In this document: positions 36,601 through 51,100 of the stretch, piece after piece | How positions within the stretch are numbered: position 1 is the first letter of the stretch | Layout: each line of letters begins with the position of its first letter | DNA from: Dallia pectoralis | Taxonomy: Eukaryota; Chordata; Actinopteri; Esociformes; Umbridae | Direction: 5' to 3' | NCBI GenBank assembly: GCA_029465975.1 | Contig: CM055749.1 | Span: 14,319,641 to 14,383,640, forward strand | DNA length: 64,000 nucleotides | Made by a program: the position numbers and the translations under genes | Notes under the pieces: model-generated | Told to the model about the DNA's origin: nothing | Databases searched by the model: none | Seen by the model: only the letters and a program-made list of their open reading frames with translations

Positions 36601-39600
36601 CCATGCACCAATACCAGTATGTAGTATAGGACCAATATACCATGCACCAATACCAGTATGTAGTATAGAGCCGATATACAATGCACCAATACCAGTATGT
36701 AGTATAGGACCAATATACCATGCACTGATACCATCTCATTCCAATATTAGTTGAAACTCAATGGTTGCACCGTTCTCAATTAGGAATTTTTACTACTTAC
36801 CCGTTTAAAAGAGCATGCTAGTCCTGTGTACTATGCTTGTTCCAGGACCCACTGCTCCGGCTAGGTTTTTCAGATTTTCACAGATCAAAGCTGGTTATAT
36901 TTTGTCTGACCTTCCGATTAAAACGAGACCAGCCACTAGTCTGTGCAAAAGAGCCTTGCCATGCTATGCTTCCAGGAAACGTTCAAAATATAGCCATTTC
37001 GACTAGGAAAATTTGATTCTCACAGTTTAAAGCTTGCTATATTCTGGCTAATCTTCCCTTTCCCACAAAATCAGCCTCGACTATGTGCGATGTACAGGTC
37101 GTATGCTGTAGCCGTTACATAGCACAAAGTGAAGGAGTAATTGGCTATATTGCTGCACCTCTCGAGAGGCGACTGCTCCGGCCAGGAGAAACCGATTTTC
37201 ACCATTCAAAGCTTGCAATATTCTCGCTGATATACTGGTAAAAACACCACAAGACCCGCTGCAATCTAAGTTTCAAATGCAGTTTAAGTAGCTGAAAGAA
37301 AAAAAGGAAGTGGCTATCCCACTAACCCAACTATAAGTACATGTAATTGAAAAAAGTGCTATCGGTGTATCCTTAGTTTTAGCTCCACCATGCGTTTGGA
37401 AGGCTGCAATGATAGCTTGATAGCGTGTCATTTTTAAAAACAATAAAAAAGGGCCGAATTTAGGTGTTGAACCTCTGCATATGTTTTATCGATGATTAGT
37501 GGCTTCCGCCATGCTACTGCTATGAATCCAATTACATTTTTCTCAACTGGCCAACCAGCCGCAACTAACTTGAGACGGCTGATGGAAATATCACATTTTC
37601 TGTATGTGTAGATTGCTCTGCTTGTATTCCTTTTCCCAGTTAATTCTGAGGTAGTTCCGACATAGCTTGTAGGTATGTTCTGGGTCATTAACTTGCTGTA
37701 GGAAGAACCCCTGACCAACTAGGTGTACAACAGAGCAATGCTAAGCTGTGCGTTAAACTGTTGTCATGAATCTGCACAAGCTGTCGACTCTCAGAAACAT
37801 AGTTGTCTAACTACGTTGATGCTTCTGGTCTCTCAGACCTTTTCTTATGACTGAGACCTAGTCTTTCTTTGCAATTTCTCTACCCGGAAAGACCTGCACT
37901 TTTAAGGGTTACAATGGTTTCTCTGCCTTCATTTGTTAACTGTCTTTTTGACAGCAACATACTTAATCCTGCATTCAAATACTGTCCAAATAATGCCTAA
38001 GAGGGTGTAGAAACACAGTCTGGTCCAACAATGCTTATATACAGACAGAGGGTTTGTGATTAATTACAGAAGTTGGGGCAACTGTTGGAGTTGTTAACAA
38101 GCATTGTTGAAAAATACCTTTTCTGTACATCATTTTTCAGTTTTAGTTTGACAGTTTGTTATTAGGAGTTTACCATTTACCTTTGTACCATATTCACTGG
38201 ATTTGAACTGCTTACATTCAAATAAAAACTGGAAGAATAGGGGTGTTTCTGTACAACCCACAGAATTATCTGACCGAATGCAATGTGAAAAATGTGTAAC
38301 AATCAGTCACAGGATAAATACTTTTAGAGCCCTGTATATGGGGGAAATACATAAAACATATGTCTGATATGATATTGATGAAAATACCATCAAATTAGTA
38401 ATTTAGAATAGAACATTGCCCAAGTTGTATAACCCTAGTTGTTATTCGTGTAATTAATAGGAATTTAATGACATTTCAGACAGTCTCTATATTGTTCTAG
38501 GGTCTACTGTGTATGGGATGTTTCTACACCTGAACATTTGCAAAATGGGTTAAGGTATATGGAGGAATGTAATATATGCGTATGGTCAAATCCCCCCCAA
38601 AGTAACTGAAATCTAGCTAATACACGTTATGTATGCATTGTGCTAACTGATATCTGGCTAATGCCGATAGTTATTGCACCTCCAACATTTGATGGTAATG
38701 TATTTTTATCCACATTAATTATGTTTCTGAGATGTACTTGGAATCTTGACAAATCGATTGAGACAAAACAACTAGCAAGTAAAGACATTTCTCCACCATA
38801 GCAACATAATGTTTTCCTTCAACTCCCAGCTCAGAGAGGTTTTCTGCTGTATCTTGGAGTTATCAGGTCTCACCACTGTAAGCATGGACGTGACGTCAAG
38901 TAGCTTAATTGGGTTCTTCTTTGTGCGTAGGTACCCCGAGATGCCTTGTGCCGCTGACGTTGTGAATGCCTTGGATCAACAGGCTCTTGCATCTATCCTC
39001 ACCATGTATGGAGAGGAGAAGCACGCTTGGAAAATAGCCTCGGCTATAGTGGAGGCACGCAGTGTCTACCCCATCACCCGGACACAGCAGCTAGCCAGCG
39101 TGGTGGCAGGTACCTTAATTAATTCCATACATTGTCTTTGGTGCTCAGGGTCGAAATGCAGGGAAATGTTAAGCCGCCCATTACTACGTGTGAAACACAT
39201 TTGTCCGGGAATAAGTCACGACAGAAACATTTCCCTGTTGCATCAGTGTTTTGGTCCCCTCTCACTAACCTTTTCCCTGAGCTTGATATTAATATATAAT
39301 AAAGAGACACGTCTGTTGTAGTGGGCGGTTAACACCCTGATGAGCATGTGATTACCTATTTTTCACAAAGTTCCCTTTTCTCCCATCCATTTTCTCCTTC
39401 CCTTTGTTGTTTGTGTTTTCTATCCTGATGTTATGTCCCTCCATGCATTCTGCCTCGTACAGACGCACAAACACACTGATGCACAGATTGCTGAGGACGC
39501 ACTGCTCCTTTTTGTAGATGTTTATTTTTACAGCTAGGAGAGATGTGCTACGTGCGTCACACGGGGAGAACAGGTGTGAGGGAGGGCAGTTGTTTGATCT

Positions 39601-42600
39601 CTTTTGAAGAGCAGAGCGAGTCACCTTCAATATTTATTCCAATCAATCCAAGAGGTCTTGACTCACGTCGGTATCAGAGGGTCAGCTAGGCTGCTGGTGG
39701 CGCCGTTGCCTAGGACAGAGTGCTAGGGAAGTGAGGATGGGGTTGTGTTTCAGGGGACATACTTTGTATTGTAATTTTTTAGCCCTTTAGGACATCACAA
39801 TAAAAATCCACAATAGGTTTATTGGGCGGACGGGGTCCAAATGTTGCACTCGCCACTCGCCCCATTTGGGTACATTTATATCTTTTACAAGTAAATTATG
39901 GAGCAAACTATGGTGGAAAAAGTGATTTACAGGCTAGAGTGTCGTGCTTAGTAAAAAATGTTAATTGTATCAGTCATCAATATGGTTGGGTACCGACCGA
40001 ATTAGGTTCTACCAAGTACAATTCGCATAAAATCAGTTGGGGACAAATTTCAGCACCTGAGAGCACATCTCAGTGGGAGAGTACAGAGAAAAATGGAGAG
40101 ACGGATTTGTGATGACAAATGCAAAGCTGGCCATGGTAAAACGTCTTAGCTCACGAAACACCTGGTCAAACACAAAATATTTGTTAAAACTAAAGCGTGT
40201 ACTGTATTTAATTACACGAAAGCCAAATTGCCTGCATCAGCCGCTAATCAAATTTTGTAAAGCCTTTTTACAACAAAATATTTGGACCCAGTGGACAGGT
40301 ATTTTTTTTACTTCTCAGAACAAATCTGTCAATGTGCAGGTTGCCGATCTCTTAATCTCCACAGATTGTAGTGGCAGAAAGACTTCTAGACAGTTGAATT
40401 GGTGGAACTTGAGCAAGGGACCAACTGCAGCACCCAGGACTAGCCCTGCTTAAAGCATCTGGCTTTATTAGTCCTTTATTGAGACTGTAATGCAATTTTA
40501 GATTGCCGCTGTTGGTTACAGAGCATAACCCAAAACATATAGCATATCTCTTTTGCATTTCAAACAGACAGCACAAAATCAAGTACAAATTACAATTACA
40601 AAGTTTACTTTATTTTTTTTTGACACTTGCTAATCAAAAGCTAGAGAAAGTGACAACAATCTTCGCTCTGTATACACACAATTGTGGCCTTCTCTTGGTA
40701 GCCTGGCAGATAAATTGGACTCGCGATGTCAAGCGCAAGGTCCTGGAAATGCTGAAAATACCAGTATTTGGGCCTCAGAAATGTCAATAACAGAATGACC
40801 ACTTTTTTATCAAAATCCTTGAAAGCCTTATATCAGAATACAATTTTCTCTGTTGTGCTAGGTTCGTAATTAAAAAATCATTCTGAGAGAAGTGTGGGTC
40901 TTCTTTTCTTGACCAATCAGTTACATTTGCGTTTCAAATAATCAGTATCAGTTGGTCTGATTAGTCCATTAACCTAATGGAATGACCCGCTTTGTTTTCT
41001 GCAAATTGATGTTATTTTCCGGCTGAGCTGATGAAATAAATGATTAAACTAAAGCAAAATATCTATTACCAAACATGTTATTATTTTAAGTTTACTTTTA
41101 TTTAATCTGTAGCTACTCAAAATTTTGGCTGTTATTTCGACATTTGTTCACCAGGTATTGTGGGCTCATGTTTGTATGAAATGAGGGACGTCTTTGATTC
41201 ACTGACAGTGACTGTCTATATAGGGGTAATAGTATTAAAGGTTTCAGGGATATTTGTTGACCCCCTTCATTTCAGGAAAGGAGGCCTCAAGGTAGTTGCC
41301 CCTGTTCCCCATGATTTACATGTGTGTTATTGTGTGTAAAAGTGTAGGCGTGTAGGCGTTCCTAAAACTCTATAAAGCTTTGTAACTGAACTATTGTCAA
41401 CCCAGAGAGACTTCTCATAGCACTGCTACCATCTGTGTCTGTGTAAAGACTTGTCTCAACTAATCTAGATTGTAATAAACTGTTATCGTGTGAACCTGGA
41501 ACAATTTGGGCCATCTTACTTTGAGTCAGAATTCAGTGTTTGCTGTTATTTCATTGTTTAGAACATTGATTAGTTAGTTGGAATGTACATTTCCACCACA
41601 GATTGCTATTCCGAAAATAACCTGTTCCCCAGCGTATGGTGGAGGTTCCGTAATGTTCTAGGGTTGTTTTTCTTTCAAAAGGCCTTGGGAACCCTATTAT
41701 TGTTCATCATGAACATCATGGCGTCATGAACTCGGACAGGGCCAACAAGCCCTAAATCACTCCACCCACTTTACCAAGCATCTAGCAAGGGACCTCAAAC
41801 AACCGCAACCACGCTGTGAAGGTCTAGTATAACTCACAGAGTTTACGTGCATTGGACGTGTGCTGAAATAAAAAAATATATATAAAATATCAATGCATGA
41901 TTAAAAACTCACCAATCATATTGCCTCAGTTACAACCACAGTTGTCATAAAGTGCTGTTACAAACACCCAGCCTGAAACCCGAATGAGTCTGCACAAACA
42001 ACTACACAGCAACTAGGAGAAACTTTAAAGCCATTTTAAAGCCATTCTGCATAGTTACTGCAGTTTGCCTTGTAGCGCAGAGCAGTAACCCATCATTCCT
42101 CAATTTAATTTTCACACAGAAGGCCATCAAAATTAACAGGCTCAAATTTGTAGAAATGTATCATCTTAATTGTAGTGCCTTTACTGTATGCTGCATGTTT
42201 TCACATGGCCTTTGCATTAGTTTCTTGCAAGATAATTCAAAAATTTTTAGGAAGGGATTACATATTTTCTGCCATCAAATCACAACATCAACATTGCTCT
42301 TATCACTGTCAGAAGACAAATGAAAATGCTTGCGTGGTGAATTTAAAACTTTGGTAACAAAGCATTTATTTTTCAAGTACTTAAATGTTACAAGCCTAAA
42401 CTTTCAATGAAAAATGTACAGAACATTCACCATTTATGTTCTGGATCCAATGATTATTTTCACTAGCAAAGAACTTAACATGCTACAGGCCCAGGCATGT
42501 ATTGAAACCTGTAAGAAATTCAAGGACTCTGAAGGAGTCATTAGAATTCTGTTAACAAACAAAGCCATTTTACCACCAATACTAGTGTCCCTTGAGCAAT

Positions 42601-45600
42601 TTAGAAAAAAATTGCTACACGAAGCCTTGATCGAGAAAATCTGGAATGGCAAATAATTGCATTTCGCCCTTATTTTACCAGCCAACAAATGATTCCTCTA
42701 CCACAAACAAATCACAATAGAATTTCCGGGTATGATGCTGTCTCTAGGCAACTACATAAGTTCTAGGTACAACAATGCAAGGACAGGTGTTAATAGGCTT
42801 TTTAGGCCTCTGCCTGTGCCAATAAACATAATTTTGATAACCTTAAAAATATGACATGTTTACTGGTTTCTGTGTGAACCCATATAATCCATTGTTAAAT
42901 AAAGGGCATGATACACCTACCGCCTATATATGCTGTGGAAGCCCTGCTCCCTTACATTACCAATGACAAGGTAGTGCCAACATCAATCTGGGTATGGCAA
43001 AACTGAGCTGCGCTATTCAGGGTTAGGAGGCAGTTAATTTGTTCCATAGCATAATGTTTAGGATTTCAGGAGCTGTGAGCGCTCAGCGATAACCAGTCGC
43101 CAGGGTTGCTGTTCGTCTTTTCTGGAATATCTTACCTGTTGTAAAAAATCCCAAAGCACCCTCTAACATTTCCAGGAAAACTGATGTCCAATCCCAACTC
43201 AACAATGCTACCCCTTTTAGGGCTAACAAATGACTATGTGGTGCACTCCATTAAAGTTCATTGGGCCGCAGAGCTTTTTTTGTAGTTGCGTTTGTAAAAC
43301 ATACAGAATCAATCCTGACATGAACAGATCCCGTGGTCTAGTGGGATCTGCCAACCCAGTCTGTCATACCATGTATGTCAAAATATATTTAAGAGATTGT
43401 ATGACGTATTGTATGACGTGACCCTTTTTTTATACATGATCGTGTACTACACAAAACAAAACAGGGAAGGACAGTCATTAACCTGCCATAGTTGGGATCC
43501 AAATACAGATTACCCGTTATACCATTTGGAGTGGTTAATAGCAGGTTTAACATGTTTATTACAATATGTAGGCAGGGAGATTTGTCAACTGTAGTCTACA
43601 GTAAATGAACAACAAAATGATGCTGACCCCCCGCGGGTGTGTCCCGCGAGATCTGGCACCAAGACATTTACAGCAGATCCTTGAAGTTTTAGTTGCGAGG
43701 TGAATGCGCCGTGGCTCGGACTTGTTGATTCAGCACATCCCACAGATGCTCAATTAGATTAAGATCTGTGAAATCTGCTGGCCAGGGCTGCACCTTGAAC
43801 TCTTCCTCAAACCATCCCGAACAATGTGTGCAGTGTGACAGGACGCATAATTCTGCTGAAAAAGGCCACTGGGAATAACTTGCCATGAAAGGGGTGTACT
43901 TAGTGTGCAACAATGTTTAGGTAGATGGCAGCATTTTGACATTCACATGAATGCCTGGACCCAGGGTTTCCCAGCGGGACATTGCCCAGGGCATCACACT
44001 CCAACAAAACATTTAGTAAAGCATGCACGGTTTTGTAACCGTTCTCATTTATAACAGAAAAATTTAACATAGCAAATCACCTTTGCCTATCTCTTGTAGG
44101 GATTGTAGAGGTCATTGTGAAAAGGGCTTTTTGGAATAATTTTCACATTATTTTCAGTTCTTTAGTGCAAACTACTCACATCTGATCTGGCACAAGCTGA
44201 GGTTATGGTTTGGTTTGATCCTTGCAGGCTGTTGGTGGCGTTGCATTGATTTTAGGGAATCATCTAGCTGGTATATAGGTTTGTTGTTACGTGCCTCTGC
44301 CGCTGTTTTCCCCATCTCAGTCCCTATGGTTTAATCACCAAAACACAACATAATGATATCTGGCTACCAAGTCACTTTCGTTACCAATGGAAGATACATG
44401 TTTCATATCTTCATTTGAAGTGCATAAAGAAATTTGCTACTGTGCTGTAGAAGACAATTGACAGTTTTTACATTAGGCAATATACTTACTTTACCCAACA
44501 TTTACAAAATCTATCAATTCCTTACTGTAACATCTATCCATCAGCAACTGTAACATCTTGTGATCAACGAAGACATCCTCTAGAAGCATTTGAGCAAATG
44601 TCCTCGGATATATTTGTAACATGGGTATACTCTCTAATCGAATGTAAAAAATTACTGAAAATACCGTCAAACAAATGATTAACTACTACTGTAAATGAAA
44701 ACTAAACATAGCGTTTAGCACACATTATATTGGATCAGGACTGTCTTGGGCATTTGGCCATAGATTCTCATCTATATCACAACAGATGTCTTCATTGTTC
44801 ATGCACCTTGGGAAAAAACCTTTTGGCATGGCAAATCCATGCTTGACATTGGTCTACACTGATGTCCTCACATGCCTCACCCATGGCCTGAAAGAGGGTG
44901 TCACTCTCACGGTGTTGGCGATCATTAACCGTCTATCACAACCTTCTCTTCCTTGCTGTCTATCTTACACTTCTTGTTGAAATGAAGTGACAGTATCTAC
45001 ACCCCCTTTTTATAGTGACCTATGACTGTAAGGTTACCACTATGTGATATCAACCAGCAATGACGAGTGTGTGGTTATGTGTGGTTACATAAAATGTGGA
45101 CATTCATACAAACACGCATTTTACAGTATTAAACCTATTTAATATCTATATGTTAACCAATTGGTTCAGCGATTAACCATTGAGAGCATTTGGATGAAGT
45201 GTTGATAAAATGTATTTACGCAGATTTGATGAAAATCTTACCAAAAGTCTTGTAAGCATTGTATTGTGAACACTGAAGTGTGTTGTACTTAGTCAATTGA
45301 ACATGTGATTACATGATCTTCTTTAAGTTTTGCACCAAGAGTTTTAAGGTTTTTTACCACCTAGTTGCATTATTAGGACCAAAGCAATAAGAAAATAGTA
45401 AAACAACACATACCTGTGAATTGACCAGGAACACAAATATGTTAAGAAACATTGCTCTCTTGCATCTTGTCTCCATGCCATGGATTAGCCATTTGGGCAT
45501 CTGATTGTTGATTGCAGGTCATTGTAATTTGGGATTTGTCAAGCTACCTGATAGCCTGCCACCTTCCCTCTTTGTGATGTCACCACCAGGTTGTGAAGGC

Positions 45601-48066
45601 TTTAACTTTTGTTCATATTTTTTGGAATACCTAGGGTGTTAAAATGTGACCAGACTTCCAAATTTACTTTGAACATGTCATCAAACCAGTGTGTATCATG
45701 CTCAAAGTTGAAGTGCTTTAGGACATTTTCGCCAAGCCTTTAAGACACTTTTACGGGCGTTCTGTGCTGAGGGGTTGCCATGGTTACTGTTTGCTGCTTG
45801 GAAGGTATCTGAGGAGAGCTACAGTTTTAGTCCTTATGACCTTGTGTTTGACCACACTGTGCATGGTTGCACTGCTGGCTCTCTGTAACCACCTACTGCA
45901 ATAAACCAAGCCAGAACAAACATAACTTGCAAATGTGATTATATTGAGATTGTAGATATACGTACCAAAGCTTGACATATACATAACAAAGCAGTGTTGT
46001 TGACATTTTATAATCTCCCACTCATTTTAGCAAATAATGGATTTACGTTCCATTCTGCCCAGACTCAAGTTATGGTAATACCCCAAAACGTGTCAACTGG
46101 CTACTAAGATGTCTATATTGACAATCCTTAAATACGTTAGTAGGTTGATCACTTTGTAAAAGGCTTAAAGATGGATGACCCCTTTCCTTGTTCATTGTAA
46201 TGACTTAACTAGGCCGATCGGTGCTTCGCTAGTTTTTCCTTCAATTCCTAGAGAAAGCAACACTCATTACTAATACAAAAAAATGCAGGTAATGGTTTAA
46301 GAACAAACACAAGACATTCAGTTAGGTCCAGAAATAATTGGACACTGACACAATTTTCATAACTTTTGGCTCTGTACACAACACAATAGATTAGCAATGA
46401 AATAACCAAGATGCAATTGATGTGCGGTTTTAACCTAAGGTGTCCAAAATATTTGGATAAAGCTTTAAGGAAATGCAACCATTTTTTTCGGTCCTCAATG
46501 TGTGTGATTGTGTCCCCTACACACATTGACAGATAGCTAACAATACTTAATTAAGAGCACGAAAGGGCATGATGAAGATTTACCAGGGGCCTCATTTATA
46601 ATACTTTGCGTACGGATTTGCGTCAGAAGTGGCTTACAGACGAAACGTAGGACATGCATACGGACAAAAATATTCAGATTTATTAAACCGTGCGCACGCA
46701 CGTCCTACGCCGTTTTTGCTTCATAAATCACAATAAACTCGAAATGTGGCACAGCTTTTGCGGCTTCATATCACGCCCATATTTGCCCATAAATAGTCAG
46801 AGAAAAGCCCTAAATTTGTATTCATTGATTGTGACATCATTGCAAACACGGAGGAAAATCCTAAAAGTAACGTTACTCAATATGAGGTAGCATAGAATTT
46901 TCCTGTTGGAGATGTGGAAAAGAGGAGAAAATGTTGTTGGTTGGGCACAGTGTGGGACTAATGCCAAAAGTCTGCTTTAATGGCAAAATGTTGCTGATGC
47001 TGTGAATGCCGCAGCGTCAGAAAGTCGGACCGTGGCCAGAATAAAAAAGTGGTCAGTTTTCCAAGTCAATGCCAAAAAGCGTCTAGCGCTTCATCGCGAA
47101 ATTGTGTCTGCCACGGTTTGAGGAAAGCTGTCCTTCGCAAGGAGAGTGAACAAGTTAGACACTGAAGTACAGTAAATTTTTATTTACTATTATTTACTTT
47201 ATAATACAGCAAACGTACCTAGAAGTCAGCCAGCCTTGAGTCTGCACCCAACACTGATCTGTCTTAAAATGAATGAGTCATCGGTTGATCCATGCCACCG
47301 AGCCACTACATTAGTGAGCAATATGTCTGCATCACAAATTACGGTATTTAGACATTGATCGATTTAAAATGTTTTTGATTCATGAAAGCATTTTCATTCT
47401 CACTCGGTGCACCGATTACATAGTATTACGGACATTGCTGCAAATTGTGCTTTTGTTTGCCTGTTCACCCTTTCAATATTTATGTAATTATGAGACAAAC
47501 CTATAATACCTACGAACTCATCTGACATAACCCGGCTAAGGGTTGGCTGGAATATCCCTGACCTGTCAGCCAATTTTCTCTGGAAAGTGTGGGACTTGCA
47601 CTTAGTGGTATCTCCGGGTGCTCCTCTGTAACGCGGCCCAAAACAGGGCGGCCCGAGGAAGTCGGAACCAGCTTATGAGCCACTCGTACTCGCTTGCCAG
47701 CAAGTCTTCTTGCTGTGTGAAAATGCGTTCCCTACGAATCCTTCCATTTGCCATATCTGCTAACAGCGCAAGATCTTCCATTGTGCCTCATTACGCATGG
47801 TGATGACATGGCTTTTTATAACCATCCATTTGATTGTATTTGATAACTTACAGGTGTCTGTATTAATGTAATTGTAAATGGGAAATAGTTATGTACAAAC
47901 AGAATGTGTTGCACCTTTCTAAATCGTTAAGACATGCTTCACGCTAAAAACGTCTAAAATAGAACCAACTAAAGGCATATAAATGAACACTATGATTCTG
48001 CTGATAACGACATCTATACTATGAAATACACTTTCCCCAGTGGACAATAAAGACTAGCAATCTATA

Positions 48067-48101
<35 letters not shown>

Positions 48102-51100
48102 ATCTATCCGCTCTGTCAGACGGAGACATCTACATGAATATCAGTTTTATTCACGATTTTGTTCTGTTCGCCGTATTATTTATGAGGATGAATTGCACAA
48201 CTTGACAATATAATTATAGAACATATTTGAGTTATTTCCCATCTCATCTCATCTTCAACCGCTTATCCGAGGTCGGGTCGCAGGGGGTAGCAGCTCTAGC
48301 AGGGGACCCCAGACTTCCCTTTCCCGGGCAACATTAGCCAGCTCTGACTGGGGAATCCCGAGGCGTTCCCAGGCCAGTGTGGAGATATAATCTCTCCACC
48401 TAGTCCTGGGTCTTCCCCGAGGTCTCCTTCCAGCTGGACGTGCCTGGAACACCTCTCTAGGGAGGCGTCCAGGTGGCATTCGTACTAGATGCCCGAACCA
48501 CCTCAACTGGCTCCTTTCTACGGAAAGGAGCAGCGGCTCTACTCCGAGTTCCTCTCGGATGACTGAGCTTCTCACCCTATCCCTAAGGGAGAGGCCAGCC
48601 ACCTTTCTGAGAACCCATTTCGGCCGCAATCTTGTTCTTTCGGCACTTTCCATCACTCGCGAACAAGACCCAGAGGTAGTTGAACTCCTTCACTTGGAGT
48701 AAGAACTCATTCCCTACCCGGAGCAGGCACTCCACCGGTTTCCTGCTGAGAGTCATGGCCTCAGATTTAGAGGTGCTAACCCTCATCCCAGCCGCTTCAC
48801 ACTCGGCTGCGAACCGATCCAGTGAGTGCTGAAGGTCACCGACCGATGAGGCCATCAGGACCACATCATCCGCAAAAAGCAGTGATGTGACCATCAGCCC
48901 ACCGAACGGAAATCCCTCCCCCCCATGACTACGCCTTGATATCCTGTCCATAAATATTACAAACAGGATTGGTGACAAAGCGCAGCCCTGGCGGAGGCCA
49001 ACCCCCACCGGGAACGAATCCGACTTACTGCCGAGAACACCGACACAGCTCATACTTTGAGCGTACAGAGATTGGATGGCCCTGAGAAGAGACCCCCTCA
49101 CCCCATACTCCCGCAGCACCTCCCACAAAATATCCCGGGGTACCCGGTCGTACGCCTTCTCCAGATCCACAAAACACATGTAGACTGGATGGGCATACTC
49201 CCAGGCCCCCTCCAGGATCCTTGCGAGAGTAAAGAGCTGGTCCGTGGTTCCCCGGCCAGGACGAAAACCGCATTGTTCCTCTTCAATCTGAGGTTCGACT
49301 ATTGGCCGAACCCTCCTTTCCAGCACTTGGGAGTACACTTTACCAGGGAGGCTGAGGAGTGTGATACCTCTGTAATTGGCACACACTCTCTGGTCCCCCT
49401 TTTTGAAGAGGGGAACCACCACCCCGGTGAGTTATTTTTTGGAAATATATATTAATTTCAATTGACATATCTTGTTTTAATTTGTTTGTTTTTGCAGATC
49501 GATGAAACAGTTGTTTGTGTAGGCTGTTAATTGTAAGAATGGCTTTGTAAATTCTTCATATTATTAATGGCAGGAAATATTTAGATTTTTTTTGCACGAT
49601 GGTATGAATTTTCATGTGTTTCATCCATCTGCCGACGATGTCGCCATTTCTCATTTCACCCGTTTCTGTGCGTACGCATGGGTCAAAATGTGACCACACA
49701 TTTTCACGGCAAATTTGCTTTTTATAAATCCTAACTATTGCGTAGTGAGCGGCGTACGTCTTCTTTTATGCGTATGCCGCGTTTACAAATGAGGCCCCTG
49801 GTCTTTTTGTCTCTATATTAAATTTGCAAAAATGAAACAAAAATAAAGCACTTATGATTTAATGTACTAAGCAACTAAAATAAACCTTACTATAATAGAC
49901 CCATCGATTATATAAAAAATTATAAAATGCATACATTTACCGATTGTTGAAAAGACAAAAAATCACTTAACAACTAGCATTACTGTAGCTAAACTTCTAC
50001 TATAAGCCTAACATACATATATCTTTAAATATCATGCACAATAATTCACTTTCATAATAGTTCACTATGTAAAATCAAACTTGGCAGAAACTTACAAGTG
50101 AAGCTCTTAGAGCACAAAAGAAGCAGGAAAAACCAAGCGCCAGCAAACCTCTCTAAACGATTAGCCACTGAACTTTTCCAACAGTCACATGACCTTCCGA
50201 AAGATAATGCACAAAAAATAGCCACCAGGTGGCAATGAAAACAGATAACTACACATCACTAGCTGTGTGCCATATGTGTCATTTTTAATGATTTGTCGCG
50301 ATTCCTTTACAATCGATCACTGCTTGAAGTCTGGAACGTGTTGACATCACCAAACACTGGTTTTCCTCTTTTGTTTTTCTTTCCCAGGTCTTTACTGCAG
50401 CTGTCTTCCAATTTTGTTTGTTCGTGGGTCTTTCTGTCTTAAGTTTTGTGATATGCAAGTGAAATGCATGCTCAATCGGGTTGAGATCATGTGATAGACT
50501 CAGCCATTGCAGAATATTCCACTTCATTGCCTTAAAAAATGCTTCTGGGTTGCTTTTGCAGTATGTTATTGTTCATCTGTAATGTGCGGTCCACTTCAGA
50601 ATTAATCTGTCTGCTTCTGTCTTCTGCCACATCATTAATAAACACAAATGACCCAGTGCCACTGGAATCCATGAATGCCCATGCCATTACACTGCCTCCA
50701 CTATGTTTTTCAGGTGATGTAGTTTGCTTCGGATCATGAGCCGTTCCTAGCTTTCATACTTTTTACTTTCCATCATTCTGGTACAGGTTGATCTTTTTTT
50801 CATCTGTCCAAAGAATGATTTTACAGAACTGGCCTGTTTTTTAAATATCTGGCAAGGCATAATCTGCCCATTCTATTATTGAGGTTCATGAATGCTTTGA
50901 ACCTTTTTGGTGTACGCTCTGTATTTACTTTGTGAAGTATTCTCCTCCTGGAGATGGTTCTTTGCTTGGCTGGATGATGTGAAGGGTTTTTCTTTATTAT
51001 GGAAATTATCCAAAGACCATCCACTATTGTTGTCTTCTGTGGACGTCCAGGCCTTTTTGTGTTGCAGAGCTCACCAGCATGTTCTTTGTTTCTCAGAATG

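Larger units (their letters stand above)
33539..38930 (+). other. mettl15: METTL15 intron (5.4 kb)
   Basis: Bounded by gtgaga and gtgcgtag. It contains the 39-bp minisatellite, a degenerate tandem unit and a Tc1 remnant listed separately. 33540-35750 and 38100-38900 are AT-rich with no gene recognised; 38220-38340 may hold a further Tc1 end (taaatacttttagagccctg). Confidence 0.85.
46582..49802. mobile_element. PIF-Harbinger element carrying a nested Rex3 LINE
   Basis: Terminal inverted repeats: accaggggcctcatttataa at 46582 and ttacaaatgaggcccctggt ending at 49802, 18 of 20 matching after inversion. It contains both genes expected of the superfamily as relics: a SANT/Myb-like protein on the plus strand (to 47121) and the transposase on the minus strand (from 47781). 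The two genes thus lie apart and are separated in part by the 1.2-kb LINE insertion. Without the LINE the element would be about 2.0 kb, so it also has internal deletions. No clear 3-bp target duplication was seen. Confidence 0.85.

Noticed and set aside
35753..36733. CRISPR-like array
   Set aside because: Repeats are contiguous with no unique spacers, and the context is a vertebrate intron; it is a minisatellite.
35690..36754. 354-codon open frame and long opposite-strand frames over the minisatellite
   Set aside because: They exist only because the 39-bp unit has no stop and is divisible by three. There is no start context, splice support or non-repetitive coding sequence.
38809..38930. 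Upstream extension of METTL15 exon C from the ATG at 38809
   Set aside because: The homologous protein starts matching exactly at the acceptor (gtgcgtag|gtaccc), and the split Arg codon with exon B fits; the upstream part is intron.
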